Positions 34,101 through 42,332 of a stretch of 64,000 nucleotides of DNA are shown piece after piece. The translations under genes and the position numbers were made by a program. Location of the stretch: positions 2,829,001-2,893,000 of the forward strand of contig NZ_CP034448.1 in NCBI RefSeq assembly GCF_003952465.1, in the 5' to 3' direction. Positions within the stretch are counted from its first letter, which is position 1. Each line of letters begins with the position of its first letter. The notes beneath the pieces were generated by a model. It had not been told where the DNA came from, ran no database searches, and saw only the letters and a list, made by a program, of their open reading frames with translations. Source of the stretch: Mesorhizobium sp. M1B.F.Ca.ET.045.04.1.1 (GTDB lineage: Bacteria > Pseudomonadota > Alphaproteobacteria > Rhizobiales > Rhizobiaceae).

Positions 34101-34530
34101 TTCCCGCCTTCGTTTCCCGTGCGAGCTTAGTGTCGAGCACCTCGTACGACCAGGCACCAAGGTTGCTTGGCTTCTCCACACGCCGCAGGATGTCGGCCCG
34201 ACCGCCCCAACGGCCGTGGCGCAACGCTCCCTGGACGATGACTTCGGTGCCCGCTGCCATCGACCGGAGGGTCGCAGCAACGGCCGCGTCCGAGATGTCG
34301 ACGCCGTCGATTCGTGTTGTCTCCAATCCGCTGTCGATCAAATGCTGCACGAAGTTCCGTTCGTGCACGGCGCCGCGCTCGCGCAGAACTTCCAGTTGCG
34401 GGTCCCAGTAGGTTGGCTTTGCGAGCTGTCCCTCCGCAACGGCCCGGTCAAGGACGCTCAGATGATGGCAACTTAGATGGCCTACCAAGTCACTCGCGCT
34501 AAGTCGAAGTTCGCCTGCAACCAGCTGCAT
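31132..34530 (-). CDS. TM0106-type RecB-like nuclease fused to an SF1 helicase
   Basis: About 1132 residues from ATG 34530, chosen because family members begin with a MQLVAGELRLSASDLVGHLS-like sequence; ATGs at 34545 and 34569 are possible. The N-terminal third is a RecB-like nuclease domain (WSYEVLDTKLARETKAGTVL and a YHYAPYEPAALKRLMGRYG segment). The C-terminal third is an Upf1/Dna2-like SF1 helicase with Walker A VQGPPGAGKTFTAA, VLFVDEAAQMALPNVLA, VLVGDPQQLDQPIQG and VGTVDKFQGQEAAIAIYST. It would unwind and cut DNA. It lies upstream of and co-directional with the Lamassu-type genes and divergent from the Shango-type genes. Confidence 0.85.
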   Translation of the reverse strand: MQLVAGELRLSASDLVGHLSCHHLSVLDRAVAEGQLAKPTYWDPQLEVLRERGAVHERNFVQHLIDSGLETTRIDGVDISDAAVAATLRSMAAGTEVIVQGALRHGRWGGRADILRRVEKPSNLGAWSYEVLDTKLARETKAGTVLQLCLYSDLLERAQGLAPDHMHVVAPWSDFVPQTFRFADYAAYYRQAKRRFEQSLEQEDAPATYPDPTAHCDICRWYDACDHKRREDDHPSLIASVTKVQINEFAQHGAATMAGIAALPHPFSWRPERGSVGSYDRVREQARIQVEAREAGMRKFEMLEIEPGFGLARLPERSPGDIFLDLEGDPFIGEHGLEYLFGYLSSDDHGENVYRGEWALTRAEERQAFERFVDFVMARWEAYPDLHIYHYAPYEPAALKRLMGRYGTREDEIDRMLRAKVFVDLYLVVRHAVRASVESYSIKRLEPFYGFVRQVPLPEANSALTNFQANLELGDVASISAEIRATVRGYNEDDCLSTAALRSWLEDRRAEFISAGVDVPRPAAGDDGAPNENVTAWLARIAPVIEQLLQGIPDDPADRSEEQHARWLLANLLDWHRREAKATWWELFRLAAVSAEELLDERVGLSGLVFVGAAGGTARAPIHRYSYPKQETSLRGGEDLRNCGGEKLGSVSAISLEERTVDIKKRQDSAGLHPEAVFAHKVVGAEVIAKALLRISEYVVANGIEGPGPYRAARDLLLRRPPPIGGHSIREAGESTLAAALRLAEHLGEGVLPVQGPPGAGKTFTAAQMICALVRQGKTVGITANSHKVIRNLLDKVIEEADGLGVDLQCCQKADDDEEEQHRLTFARRSEDLIAAIGQNVHVGGGTAWLWSLPDAYEAVDVLFVDEAAQMALPNVLAVSQAAKTVVLVGDPQQLDQPIQGSHPDGCDVSALHHILDGAQTIPPDRGLFLDETWRLHPDICGFTSELFYAGELHPRQGLAGQLISGSTRLSGAGLRWLPVAHSGNQSNSPEEAEAIAGLVMEVTAAGISWTDRLGNVRPLTLDDILIIAPFNAQVFEIQKRLPGARVGTVDKFQGQEAAIAIYSTATSSPADAPRGVEFLYSLNRLNVATSRAKCVCVLVSSPMLFQAECRTPHQMRLANALCRYLELATSL

Positions 34531-34833
34531 ACCCGCGTCCCCCATTGCTGCTGCGGAGCCTATTTCCATTCCCTGTCGTTAATAAACCCTAGCGGGAGAA
34601 ACTTTCGCCACGTAACGGTGCACGGAAGCCGCAAGATAATGGGATGCGTGGTACTCGCGTGACCGCCACGCAGCCCTATTGTCCGGCTCTCTTTGGCGGT
34701 GATGACCAAGGAAGGTGCTCTTCGTCATCGAAGTTGTTTGCCGTCGTCGGCAATCTTTATTCGAAGATTGTCCGATACCCGCAGACCATGCCATGATGTC
34801 GACGGAAAATCCTGAGGGTCCGGGGGGACGACT

Positions 34834-37191
34834 ATGGGCTGGTTCCTGATCGGCGCGGCGTTGGTTGCGTGGCTGATCTATCTGGGACGCAAGCAAAGTC
34901 TCGCAGAAGAGGCGCCGCAGCGCTCACGCCGACCTGCGCAGGAGCGGGTTGCTCCGACGAGCCAACGGATTGCGTCGCCGCAGCAGCCTTGGCAGGACCC
35001 ACGATCTCGTCCTGACAGGCGCTTCACCGATGGAAACAACCAGTGGGAACGGCGCCCGGTCACGGCTAGCATGCTCGTGGGCGATAGCGGTCGTCAGCCC
35101 AAGGCTCCGGCAAAATGGATACCTTCTGGAGAAGGCGTTCGGGTGGCGGGAGTCTCAATCAACTCGGGCATGTTCTATCTCGGCGGATCCTTCGCCGGAA
35201 AATCCGGGGCCGAGAACTGCCTGGTTGATCCAACTTGCCAGGTCGGCTCCGCAAGAGGTGATCCCGAAGGCAAAACGTTGCCCTACTGGCCATCATATCA
35301 GTCGATCTCCCCCGGAGCGCGCCGGACCTATCTCGAATGGCTTTCAGGAGGCAGGAACGATGCTTCGCTCGGCATAGGCTACGTTTTCATATACTTCTAT
35401 GGCCTCGAACGTCGTCTCTTCATCGACGAGGCGAGGGACGAAGCGCCGGCGATGGCAGCGGAGGTCCGGCGCCTTCTCGCGCTCCATGGCGAGAACTACT
35501 CCTTCAAGGGCTACGCGTCGAAGTTCCTGGACGTGGCAGATTTGATGGCGAGCCCGGACATCTCCCGCCCGGCACTCTCGCCAGATCTGAGGAGCGGCTA
35601 CGAGATGCCGCTGTCCGTAAGGCTCCATCTCGGACGAAAGCTAGGTTCCAAGCTTCCTTTCGACAGCACTGACGCGCTCCTGTGGGTGCTGTCCCTTCCG
35701 GATACGCAGCTCCGCACGCCCGCATCCAGATGCTTCGAGGAACTCACCGAACTCTGGCACGTGCGGTTCGCGTCGCGCTATCCGGACGGGCTGAAGGTCA
35801 ATTCGCCGAGGACCAAGATCAAAATCGAATACCGGGCGGCGAGCGGAGGCTTCGGGGGCAGGGTGGACCTGTCGGACCGCGAGCTAGGACCGCTTCCCGA
35901 CGTCGCTGCCGTTTCCGCGCCAATCGATGGACTAAGAGACCTTCTCAACGCCTGCACCGACGAACTTGCCGCTTACAGCCGTCTTCTAGGGAAGAGACCT
36001 GAGGCCAAGGACACCGTCGAAGCGGCTTTCCTGTTACCCAAGGAGATCCTGACGTCCGGCTCGGGGACCGGAGCCGCGGCGCTCAAGCGCATTGACGATC
36101 TTTTTGGCGATCACAGGATCGCCGGGGTCAAGGTGGCGCGACTGGCGCAAGCCCTGGGAATGGAAATCCCGCCCAAGGGAAAACTCGGCGCTGGCCTATG
36201 CAACCAGATCGGCGCCTTGATGGACAAGCTGGATGTTGGCTTCGAGCCGGACCGCAGGTACGGCTCGCGTGGCCTGGAAGCCGACGGCTACATCCTGCTG
36301 TTCAAGGCGAAGGAAGGAGCGCCCGTGGACGGTGAGTCCGCCGCCTATGCTGCCGCCAGAGCGATGGTAGAGGTGGCGGCGCTGGCAGCCGTTTCCGACG
36401 GAAAGATCGAGCCCAGCGAATTCGAGTCGATCAAGGCGGACATCCGTTCGTTCCCCGGCGTGGGCGGCGTCGAGCGCGGAAGGCTCATGGCGTACGCCAG
36501 CACGCTTCTCAGGGACCCGGCAGCGCAGCAATCCGCCATCAAGAAATTGGGCAGCATCGGTGCGGATGCCCGTGCCAGCGCCGTCCGGGCGGCCACATCG
36601 GCCATCCTGGCCGATGGCTACGCAGCTCCTGACGAGGTCAAGTTCCTCGAGCGGCTGTACAAGGCGCTCGGCTACCCAGTGGAGGATCTATACTCCGCCC
36701 TCCATCGCGGGTCGGTCGCGCTGGACGAGCCCGTCGCCGTCGCTCCAGAGACGCGGGCAACCGGCGTTCCGATCCCCGCGCAGCCCCCTGCATCCTCTTC
36801 GGGCGGTGTCAGGATAGATCATGGTCGCCTGGAGCGGATCAAATCGGAGACCTCAGCCGTATCGGAGCTTCTCGCGGGCATCTTCATCGAAGAGGAGCCG
36901 CCGGCCCCTCCGCCTCAAGCCAGGGAACCTGTGGCTGCGGAAGGGACGTTCGCCGGCCTTGATGGCGCTCATGCCAAGCTGCTGAGCCTTCTGGCCGACA
37001 GCGGCGAACTGGATCGGCAGGCGTTCGAAGACGAGGCACGGAAGCTTCGGCTGTTGCCCGATGGAGCGATCGAAACGATAAACGAATGGGGCTTCGACAG
37101 GTTCGACGAACCTATTATCGATGGCGACGAACGCGTTTCAGTCGCCGAGCATCTCAGGGACAAGCTGCAGCAAGCGAGGGTGGAAGCATGA
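34834..37191 (+). CDS. sngA: TerB-domain protein of a Shango-type defence system (SngA)
   Basis: 785 residues starting after a GGGGGG ribosome site. An N-terminal membrane helix (WFLIGAALVAWLIYLG, residues 3-18) and a variable linker precede a TerB_N-type domain with GKTLPYWPSYQSISPGARRT and GYVFIYFYGLERRLF. A TerB-like helical domain follows around residues 500-630, with VEVAALAAVSDGKIEPSEFE. A C-terminal domain ends with IINE-like EWGFDRFDEPIIDGDE. With the ATPase and helicase that follow in overlapping order, it matches SngA of the Shango antiphage system. Membrane location is predicted from the helix. Confidence 0.8.
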   Translation: MGWFLIGAALVAWLIYLGRKQSLAEEAPQRSRRPAQERVAPTSQRIASPQQPWQDPRSRPDRRFTDGNNQWERRPVTASMLVGDSGRQPKAPAKWIPSGEGVRVAGVSINSGMFYLGGSFAGKSGAENCLVDPTCQVGSARGDPEGKTLPYWPSYQSISPGARRTYLEWLSGGRNDASLGIGYVFIYFYGLERRLFIDEARDEAPAMAAEVRRLLALHGENYSFKGYASKFLDVADLMASPDISRPALSPDLRSGYEMPLSVRLHLGRKLGSKLPFDSTDALLWVLSLPDTQLRTPASRCFEELTELWHVRFASRYPDGLKVNSPRTKIKIEYRAASGGFGGRVDLSDRELGPLPDVAAVSAPIDGLRDLLNACTDELAAYSRLLGKRPEAKDTVEAAFLLPKEILTSGSGTGAAALKRIDDLFGDHRIAGVKVARLAQALGMEIPPKGKLGAGLCNQIGALMDKLDVGFEPDRRYGSRGLEADGYILLFKAKEGAPVDGESAAYAAARAMVEVAALAAVSDGKIEPSEFESIKADIRSFPGVGGVERGRLMAYASTLLRDPAAQQSAIKKLGSIGADARASAVRAATSAILADGYAAPDEVKFLERLYKALGYPVEDLYSALHRGSVALDEPVAVAPETRATGVPIPAQPPASSSGGVRIDHGRLERIKSETSAVSELLAGIFIEEEPPAPPPQAREPVAAEGTFAGLDGAHAKLLSLLADSGELDRQAFEDEARKLRLLPDGAIETINEWGFDRFDEPIIDGDERVSVAEHLRDKLQQARVEA

Positions 37192-38507
37192 CGGCTGTGA
37201 CGACTATCAAGACGCGCGATCGCGACGCCATTCTGCAGGCACTCGCCGCCGGAGTGGTTCCCAAGACGGGACTTCGTCACGTGCAGGTCGGCCGTGCGGC
37301 CGAGGTGGGAGCCTTGGTCCGGGATATCGACCGCATCTGCGACGGCGGAGCGGCGATCCGTTTCGTGATCGGCGAATATGGTGCCGGCAAGACCTTCTTC
37401 CTTAACCTCGTTCGGCTGGTCGCGCTTGAGCGCAAATGCGTCACGATCCATGCCGACCTCGCGCCGGACCGCAGGATTCATGCGACGGCAGGCCAGGCGA
37501 GGGGGCTTTATGCCGAAGCCGTCCGGAACATGGCGACGCGGACCCGGCCAGACGGCGGCGCGTTGCCGAGCGTGGTCGAGCGCTTCGTGACGGACTGCAT
37601 CCAGGAGGTGGGACAAGCGGGCGTGCCGGTCGAGCGCATCATCGACCAGCGGCTTGCGCACCTGCAGGAGCACGTCGGCGGCTATGACTACGCGACGGTC
37701 TTGAAGGCGTACTGGAAAGGAAGCGAGGAGGGCGACGAAGTCCTCAAGGCCTCGGCCCTCCGGTGGCTCCGCGGGGAGTACTCCACGAAGACGGAGGCAC
37801 GCCAGGCGCTTGGCGTCCGCACTATCATCGATGACGACAACGTCTATGATTCCCTCAAGCTGCTGGCCGCGTTCGTGAAGCTTGCGGGATATGCCGGGCT
37901 GTTCGTCGTCTTTGACGAAATGGTGAACCTGTACAAGCTTCAGAGCGCCCAGGCTCGCAACCAGAACTTCGAGCAGGTCCTGCGCATGCTCAACGATGTG
38001 CTGCAGGGCAACTTCGGCGGCTTCGGTTTCGCGTTCGGCGGCACGCCGGAGTTCCTCATGGACACTCGCCGCGGCCTGTACAGCTACTCCGCTCTGCAGT
38101 CCCGCCTTTCCGAGAACGCGTTCGCAACGAATGGCCTGGTCGATCTTTCCGGTCCGGTGCTGCGCCTCCAAAGCCTCACACCAGAGGACCTTCTGATCCT
38201 TCTTTCAAATATCCGATCAGTGTTTGCCTCCGGTGACCCGGCCAAGAACCTCGTTCCGGACGAGGCCCTTCCAGCGTTCATGGAGCATTGCAACAAGCAC
38301 GTGGGCGATGCCTACTTCAGGACGCCGCGGAACACGATAAAGGCGTTCGTGCAGTTTCTGGCAATCCTTGAGCAGAATCCTGGGACCGAATGGGCGAGCC
38401 TGGTGGGCCGCGTCGATATCGCGCCGGATGCCGAAAGCTCTTCGGCGGACGAGAGCGAGGGCGAAACCGCGGGTGGGGATGAGGATCTTGCCACCGTCAG
38501 GCTCTGA
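37188..38507 (+). CDS. sngB: P-loop ATPase of a Shango-type system (SngB; BrxD/DUF2791-like)
   Basis: 439 residues from ATG 37188, overlapping the sngA stop (ATGA). Walker A FVIGEYGAGKTFFLNL (about residue 61) and Walker B LFVVFDEMVNLYKL (about residue 237) lie in an ORC/Cdc6-like AAA fold. The GGFGFAFGGTPEFLMDTRRG and YSALQSRLSEN segments are typical of the DUF2791/BrxD group. Such ATPases accompany Lhr-like helicases in BREX type 2 and Shango; here the TerB partner points to Shango. The C-terminus is acidic. Confidence 0.8.
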   Translation: MTAVTTIKTRDRDAILQALAAGVVPKTGLRHVQVGRAAEVGALVRDIDRICDGGAAIRFVIGEYGAGKTFFLNLVRLVALERKCVTIHADLAPDRRIHATAGQARGLYAEAVRNMATRTRPDGGALPSVVERFVTDCIQEVGQAGVPVERIIDQRLAHLQEHVGGYDYATVLKAYWKGSEEGDEVLKASALRWLRGEYSTKTEARQALGVRTIIDDDNVYDSLKLLAAFVKLAGYAGLFVVFDEMVNLYKLQSAQARNQNFEQVLRMLNDVLQGNFGGFGFAFGGTPEFLMDTRRGLYSYSALQSRLSENAFATNGLVDLSGPVLRLQSLTPEDLLILLSNIRSVFASGDPAKNLVPDEALPAFMEHCNKHVGDAYFRTPRNTIKAFVQFLAILEQNPGTEWASLVGRVDIAPDAESSSADESEGETAGGDEDLATVRL

Positions 38508-40710
38508 AGCGCCCTCCGGATTCGACAGGCTTCATGAAACGATCCGGCGCTGGATCTGGGAGCGCAAGTGGGAGGAACTCCGCGATGTCCAGGACAAGGC
38601 GATCGCCGCGATCCTGGGCGGCCGGAACGACGTCCTGATCGCGGCCGCCACGGCGGCTGGGAAAACGGAAGCCGCCTTCTTGCCAATCCTGACGAAAGTG
38701 GCGGCGCGTACGGAGCCCGGCGTGTCGGTCCTCTACGTGAGTCCGCTCAAGGCCCTGATTAACGACCAGTTCCGCCGCCTCGACGACCTCTGCGAGCGGA
38801 TGGAGATCGACGTCGTCCGATGGCATGGGGATGCGCCTCAAGCCGCCAAGCAGCGGACGAGACGCGATCCGCGCGGCGTCGTGCTGATAACTCCGGAATC
38901 CATCGAGGCGATGCTTCTGCGTCGTCCGGGTGACGCGATGAGGATGCTTGGCGCGTTGGACTTCATCGTCATCGACGAACTGCATGCCTTTCTGAGCGGG
39001 CCGCGCGGCCTCCACCTTGCGACCTTGCTGCGGCGGCTGGATGCCTTGTCCGTGGAACCAGCAAGGAGGATCGGGCTGTCCGCCACGATAGGCGACCTGT
39101 CCGTTGCCGCTGGCTGGCTGAATCCAGCTTCGCCATCTTCCGTTTCGATCGTCGAGTCCTTGGCCGACTCGCCTGAGCTAAGGCTCCAGGTGCGGGCGTA
39201 CGCGGATGACGAAGACGCGGAAGACATCGACGGGCTGGAGGCGGAGGAGAAGCCAGTCGCGCTCGACTTCATCGCCGACCATATGTTCGCGACGCTTCGC
39301 GGAGCGAACAACCTGGTATTCGCCGGGTCGCGCAGGCGCGTGGAAGCCCTGGCGGACAGGCTGCGGACGCGATCCGAGAAAGCCGGTGTTCCCAACGAGT
39401 TCTTTCCCCATCATGGCAGCCTCTCGAAGGAGTTGCGGGAGGAACTCGAAGACAGGCTGAAGCAGTCCAACCTGCCCACGACAGCGGTCGCTACGACAAC
39501 GCTGGAACTCGGCATCGATATCGGATCGATTAAGTCGGTGGCCCAAGTCGGGGCGCCGCGGTCGCTCGCTTCGCTCCGCCAACGCCTGGGACGCAGCGGC
39601 CGGCGGCGTGGCGTTCCGGCAATCCTTCGCATGTATGTGCGAGAACGAAATCTCGGACAAGATTCCGACCCACTCGATCACCTGAGATTGGAGACGGTGC
39701 GTGCAGTTGCCGCCGTGCGCTTGCTCGTCGCAAAGTTCGTCGAGCCACCTTCCGTCGTCGACGCCGTTGCGACCGTCGCGCTTCACCAGACGCTCTCCGT
39801 GATCGCACAGGAGGGCGGGCAGCGCGCCGATCGCCTTTTCGAGACGATATGCTCGGGTGGTTCGCTTTCCGTTTTGGGCAAGGGCGATTATGTCGAGTTG
39901 CTGCGCGGCATGGCTTCGGCGGACAATCGGCTGCTGGAGCAGGCGCCAGATGGTACGATCATGCTCGGCGAAATCGGGGAGCGGCTTACGGCTGGCCGCG
40001 ACTTCTATGCCGTGTTTTCGACGGACGAGGAGTGGCGGATCGTCTGCGGCGGGCGGACGCTTGGCGCCATCCCGATCTCTAACCCAGTCGCCATCGGAGT
40101 GGTGATTGCGTTTGCCGGGCAGCGCTGGCGTATCGCTTCGGTGGACGACCGCAGCAAGGTGCTCGAGGTCGAGCGGCATCGGTCCGGAAAGATTCCTCAG
40201 TTCGACAACGTGACGAGCGAACCTGTGCACGACAGGCTCTCGGCCGAAATGCGAGCGGTCCTCGAAGGCGATGGCATTCCCGCTTATCTGGATGCGGCAG
40301 CTGCCGACTTTCTGCGCCAGGGGAGGGAGGCCTATCTGGAGCTCGGACTGCGGCAGACCCGATTCCTGCCGGCGGGGAAGGATACGCACGTCCTGACTTG
40401 GAGAGGTACCGAAGCCAACTCCGTTCTCGCCTTCACGATGGTTTCGGCAGGTCTTGAATGCGCGCCGCACGAAGTGGGGGTGACAGTTCTGGAGACTACG
40501 CCCGAAGAAGCCGAGGCTGTCCTTCGACAGGTAGCTGAACGCCCGCCGGATATTCAGTCCATTTCGGAGTTCGTCGAGAACCTCGAGACAGCGAGGTTCG
40601 ACGGTATGGTCCCTGAGCCACTTTTGAGAAGGCTGTGGGCCAACGCGCGCGCGAACATAGGGAAAGAAATCGGCGCGGTCGCGACAGAGCTACTCAATCC
40701 GCGCGGCTAA
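38479..40710 (+). CDS. sngC: DEAD/DEAH-box helicase of a Shango-type system (SngC; Lhr-like)
   Basis: 743 residues from ATG 38479, which has GGTGGGG upstream and lies 29 bases inside sngB. The helicase core has AATAAGKTEAAFLPI (motif I), VSPLKALINDQ (Ia), FIVIDELHAF (II), IGLSATIGD (III), ATTTLELGIDIG (V) and LRQRLGRSGRR (VI). An Lhr-like C-terminal region of about 350 residues follows. The enzyme is an ATP-dependent 3'-5' type SF2 helicase. Gene order TerB-ATPase-helicase with overlaps is the reason for the Shango call; BREX type 2 helicases are relatives, but no PglX or PglZ is present. Confidence 0.8.
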   Translation: MRILPPSGSEAPSGFDRLHETIRRWIWERKWEELRDVQDKAIAAILGGRNDVLIAAATAAGKTEAAFLPILTKVAARTEPGVSVLYVSPLKALINDQFRRLDDLCERMEIDVVRWHGDAPQAAKQRTRRDPRGVVLITPESIEAMLLRRPGDAMRMLGALDFIVIDELHAFLSGPRGLHLATLLRRLDALSVEPARRIGLSATIGDLSVAAGWLNPASPSSVSIVESLADSPELRLQVRAYADDEDAEDIDGLEAEEKPVALDFIADHMFATLRGANNLVFAGSRRRVEALADRLRTRSEKAGVPNEFFPHHGSLSKELREELEDRLKQSNLPTTAVATTTLELGIDIGSIKSVAQVGAPRSLASLRQRLGRSGRRRGVPAILRMYVRERNLGQDSDPLDHLRLETVRAVAAVRLLVAKFVEPPSVVDAVATVALHQTLSVIAQEGGQRADRLFETICSGGSLSVLGKGDYVELLRGMASADNRLLEQAPDGTIMLGEIGERLTAGRDFYAVFSTDEEWRIVCGGRTLGAIPISNPVAIGVVIAFAGQRWRIASVDDRSKVLEVERHRSGKIPQFDNVTSEPVHDRLSAEMRAVLEGDGIPAYLDAAAADFLRQGREAYLELGLRQTRFLPAGKDTHVLTWRGTEANSVLAFTMVSAGLECAPHEVGVTVLETTPEEAEAVLRQVAERPPDIQSISEFVENLETARFDGMVPEPLLRRLWANARANIGKEIGAVATELLNPRG

Positions 40711-40802
40711 ACGGTGCTTGGAGACGAAATTGTTGCCCAGCGAGGCAATCGGGTCGCTGGGCAAATGCGGTTCAGCCGCAGCCTAAACAGGAGGAATGAC
40801 GC

Positions 40803-42034
40803 ATGGCGAGGCAGCATTCAACGCCTCTGGTTATCTCCGGCGACGGAGCTTCGGTAGTGACTGCAAGGCTCCTCGAGCTTGGCGGAGGGGGACATGGCAT
40901 GACCGAGGCGGCGATCCAGGACCTCATTCATCTCTTTCCATCTTGCCTGCCAATCGCCGAGATCGATCCGTTATTCGCTAACCCGGTACCGATTTGCCGA
41001 GAGCTTTCGACGCCGGCTGGTCCAATCGACAACTTCATGGTCACGCCCACAGGCCTGCCAGTGCTCGCTGAATGCAAGCTTTGGCGCAATCCAGAAGGCA
41101 GGCGGGAGGTAGTTGGGCAGATTCTCGACTATGCGAAGGAACTAGCGCTGTGGACCTCATCCGACCTGCAGCGCGAGGCCAGCCGACGAGTTGGCAGAGA
41201 AGGAAATGTCCTCCTCGATCTGGTGCGGGCAGCAGGGAACGATGTGGACGAGATCAGCTTCAATGACGCGCTGACAGTGAACCTGAGGCGAGGGCGGTTC
41301 CTGCTTCTGATTGTTGGTGATGGTATTCGCGTCGGGGTGGAGACGATCGCGGAGTATCTGCAAGGCCATTCCGGTCTTCATTTTACATTGGGCCTCGTCG
41401 AAATGCCGATCTACCAGCTGGCAGACGGGGCGCGGATCGTGGTGCCGCGTGTTCTCGCGAAGACGCAGACAATTGTGAGGAGCGTTATCGCGCTTCCGGA
41501 TGGCCTCGCTCTGTCTGAGGACGAAGAAGAGGAATCCTCTGGTTCCATAGAGTCACCGGAAAGAAGAGCCGGGCGGGAGCGGCGCAACGCCATCAGGCAG
41601 AGCTTCTGGCAAGATTTCCTGTCGGGACTCCATCTCGACGATCCGGATCAGATGCGGCCTCCACCTGCCCTTGGCGGCCATATCGTCTTCAAGTTCGGAG
41701 CTCCCGGTGGCTCAAGTTGGTTGACCGTTTACCGTGATGTGCGCACCAACCGCGTCGGCCTGGACCTTTCCTCTAACCGCAACTCGGTGGGCGAGCGGGC
41801 GTCTAAAGCGCTGGCCCCCAGGCGGAAGAACTGGCTGCGGAATTGGGCCCAGGGGTGACTATCGATTTTGAGGGCGATAGGCCGATTATTGCGCAGGACT
41901 TCACCGTGCGGGACCTAGAGAATCCAGAAGACCGCACACGGGCGCTCAACTGGCTTCATGAGCGGACGAACGCGTTTATAAACGCACTTCGGCCGCGCAT
42001 CCGATCGGCGCTTCGCGATTTATTGGAGGAATGA
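40803..42034 (+). pseudogene. PD-(D/E)XK-like nuclease protein with poly-C frameshift
   Basis: The first frame, after AGGAGGA, encodes 351 residues. LPVLAECKLWRNPEGRREVV and GQILDYAKELALW look like a PD-(D/E)XK nuclease core (ECK with a following helix), as in DUF91/NucS-like proteins. The frame ends soon after a run of five C (41815-41819). With one more C the reading continues KALAPQAEELAAELGPGVTI and DFEGDRPIIAQDFTVRDLEN to the stop at 42034, giving about 410 residues in all. It follows the Shango-type operon by 92 bases in the same direction. Function is otherwise unknown. Confidence 0.55.
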
Positions 42035-42332
42035 ACTTCGGCGCGCGGTAGAACATTCAGGGTGTGAAATACCCATTCGCACCGAGAGGCATTCTCATCG
42101 AAGCAAGTTCCTTACTCAATGGCGACGCGCGTTTCCACGAGCTGAGCGGTGGCTTTGCGCCCAATCTAGGCCTTTCCGTGGGCTTTTGGCACAACCTTAA
42201 AGCGGACATCTCCTGCGCTCAGGTAACGGCGGCGACTTTGCGCCAACAACGGACTTTGCTATTCGACGCCTATCGCGAGGGTGTCTAGGCAGCGCACTTG
42301 TTCATTCGATCGGACCACATGTTGGCTACAAC

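Noticed and set aside
36969..40470. Long minus-strand frames (400-430 codons) opposite the Shango genes
   Set aside because: They lie antisense to intact ATPase and helicase genes, and the products look like reverse translations of them.
37188..40710. Interpretation of the ATPase and helicase as BREX type 2 BrxD/BrxHI
   Set aside because: No PglX methylase, PglZ phosphatase or BrxC is present, and the TerB gene directly upstream fits Shango better.
42064..42288. A 74-codon plus-strand frame from GTG between the nuclease-like gene and the HNH-NACHT gene
   Set aside because: It has no good ribosome site, no family and no coupling to neighbours. The composition is acceptable, so it could be a remnant, but support is too weak.
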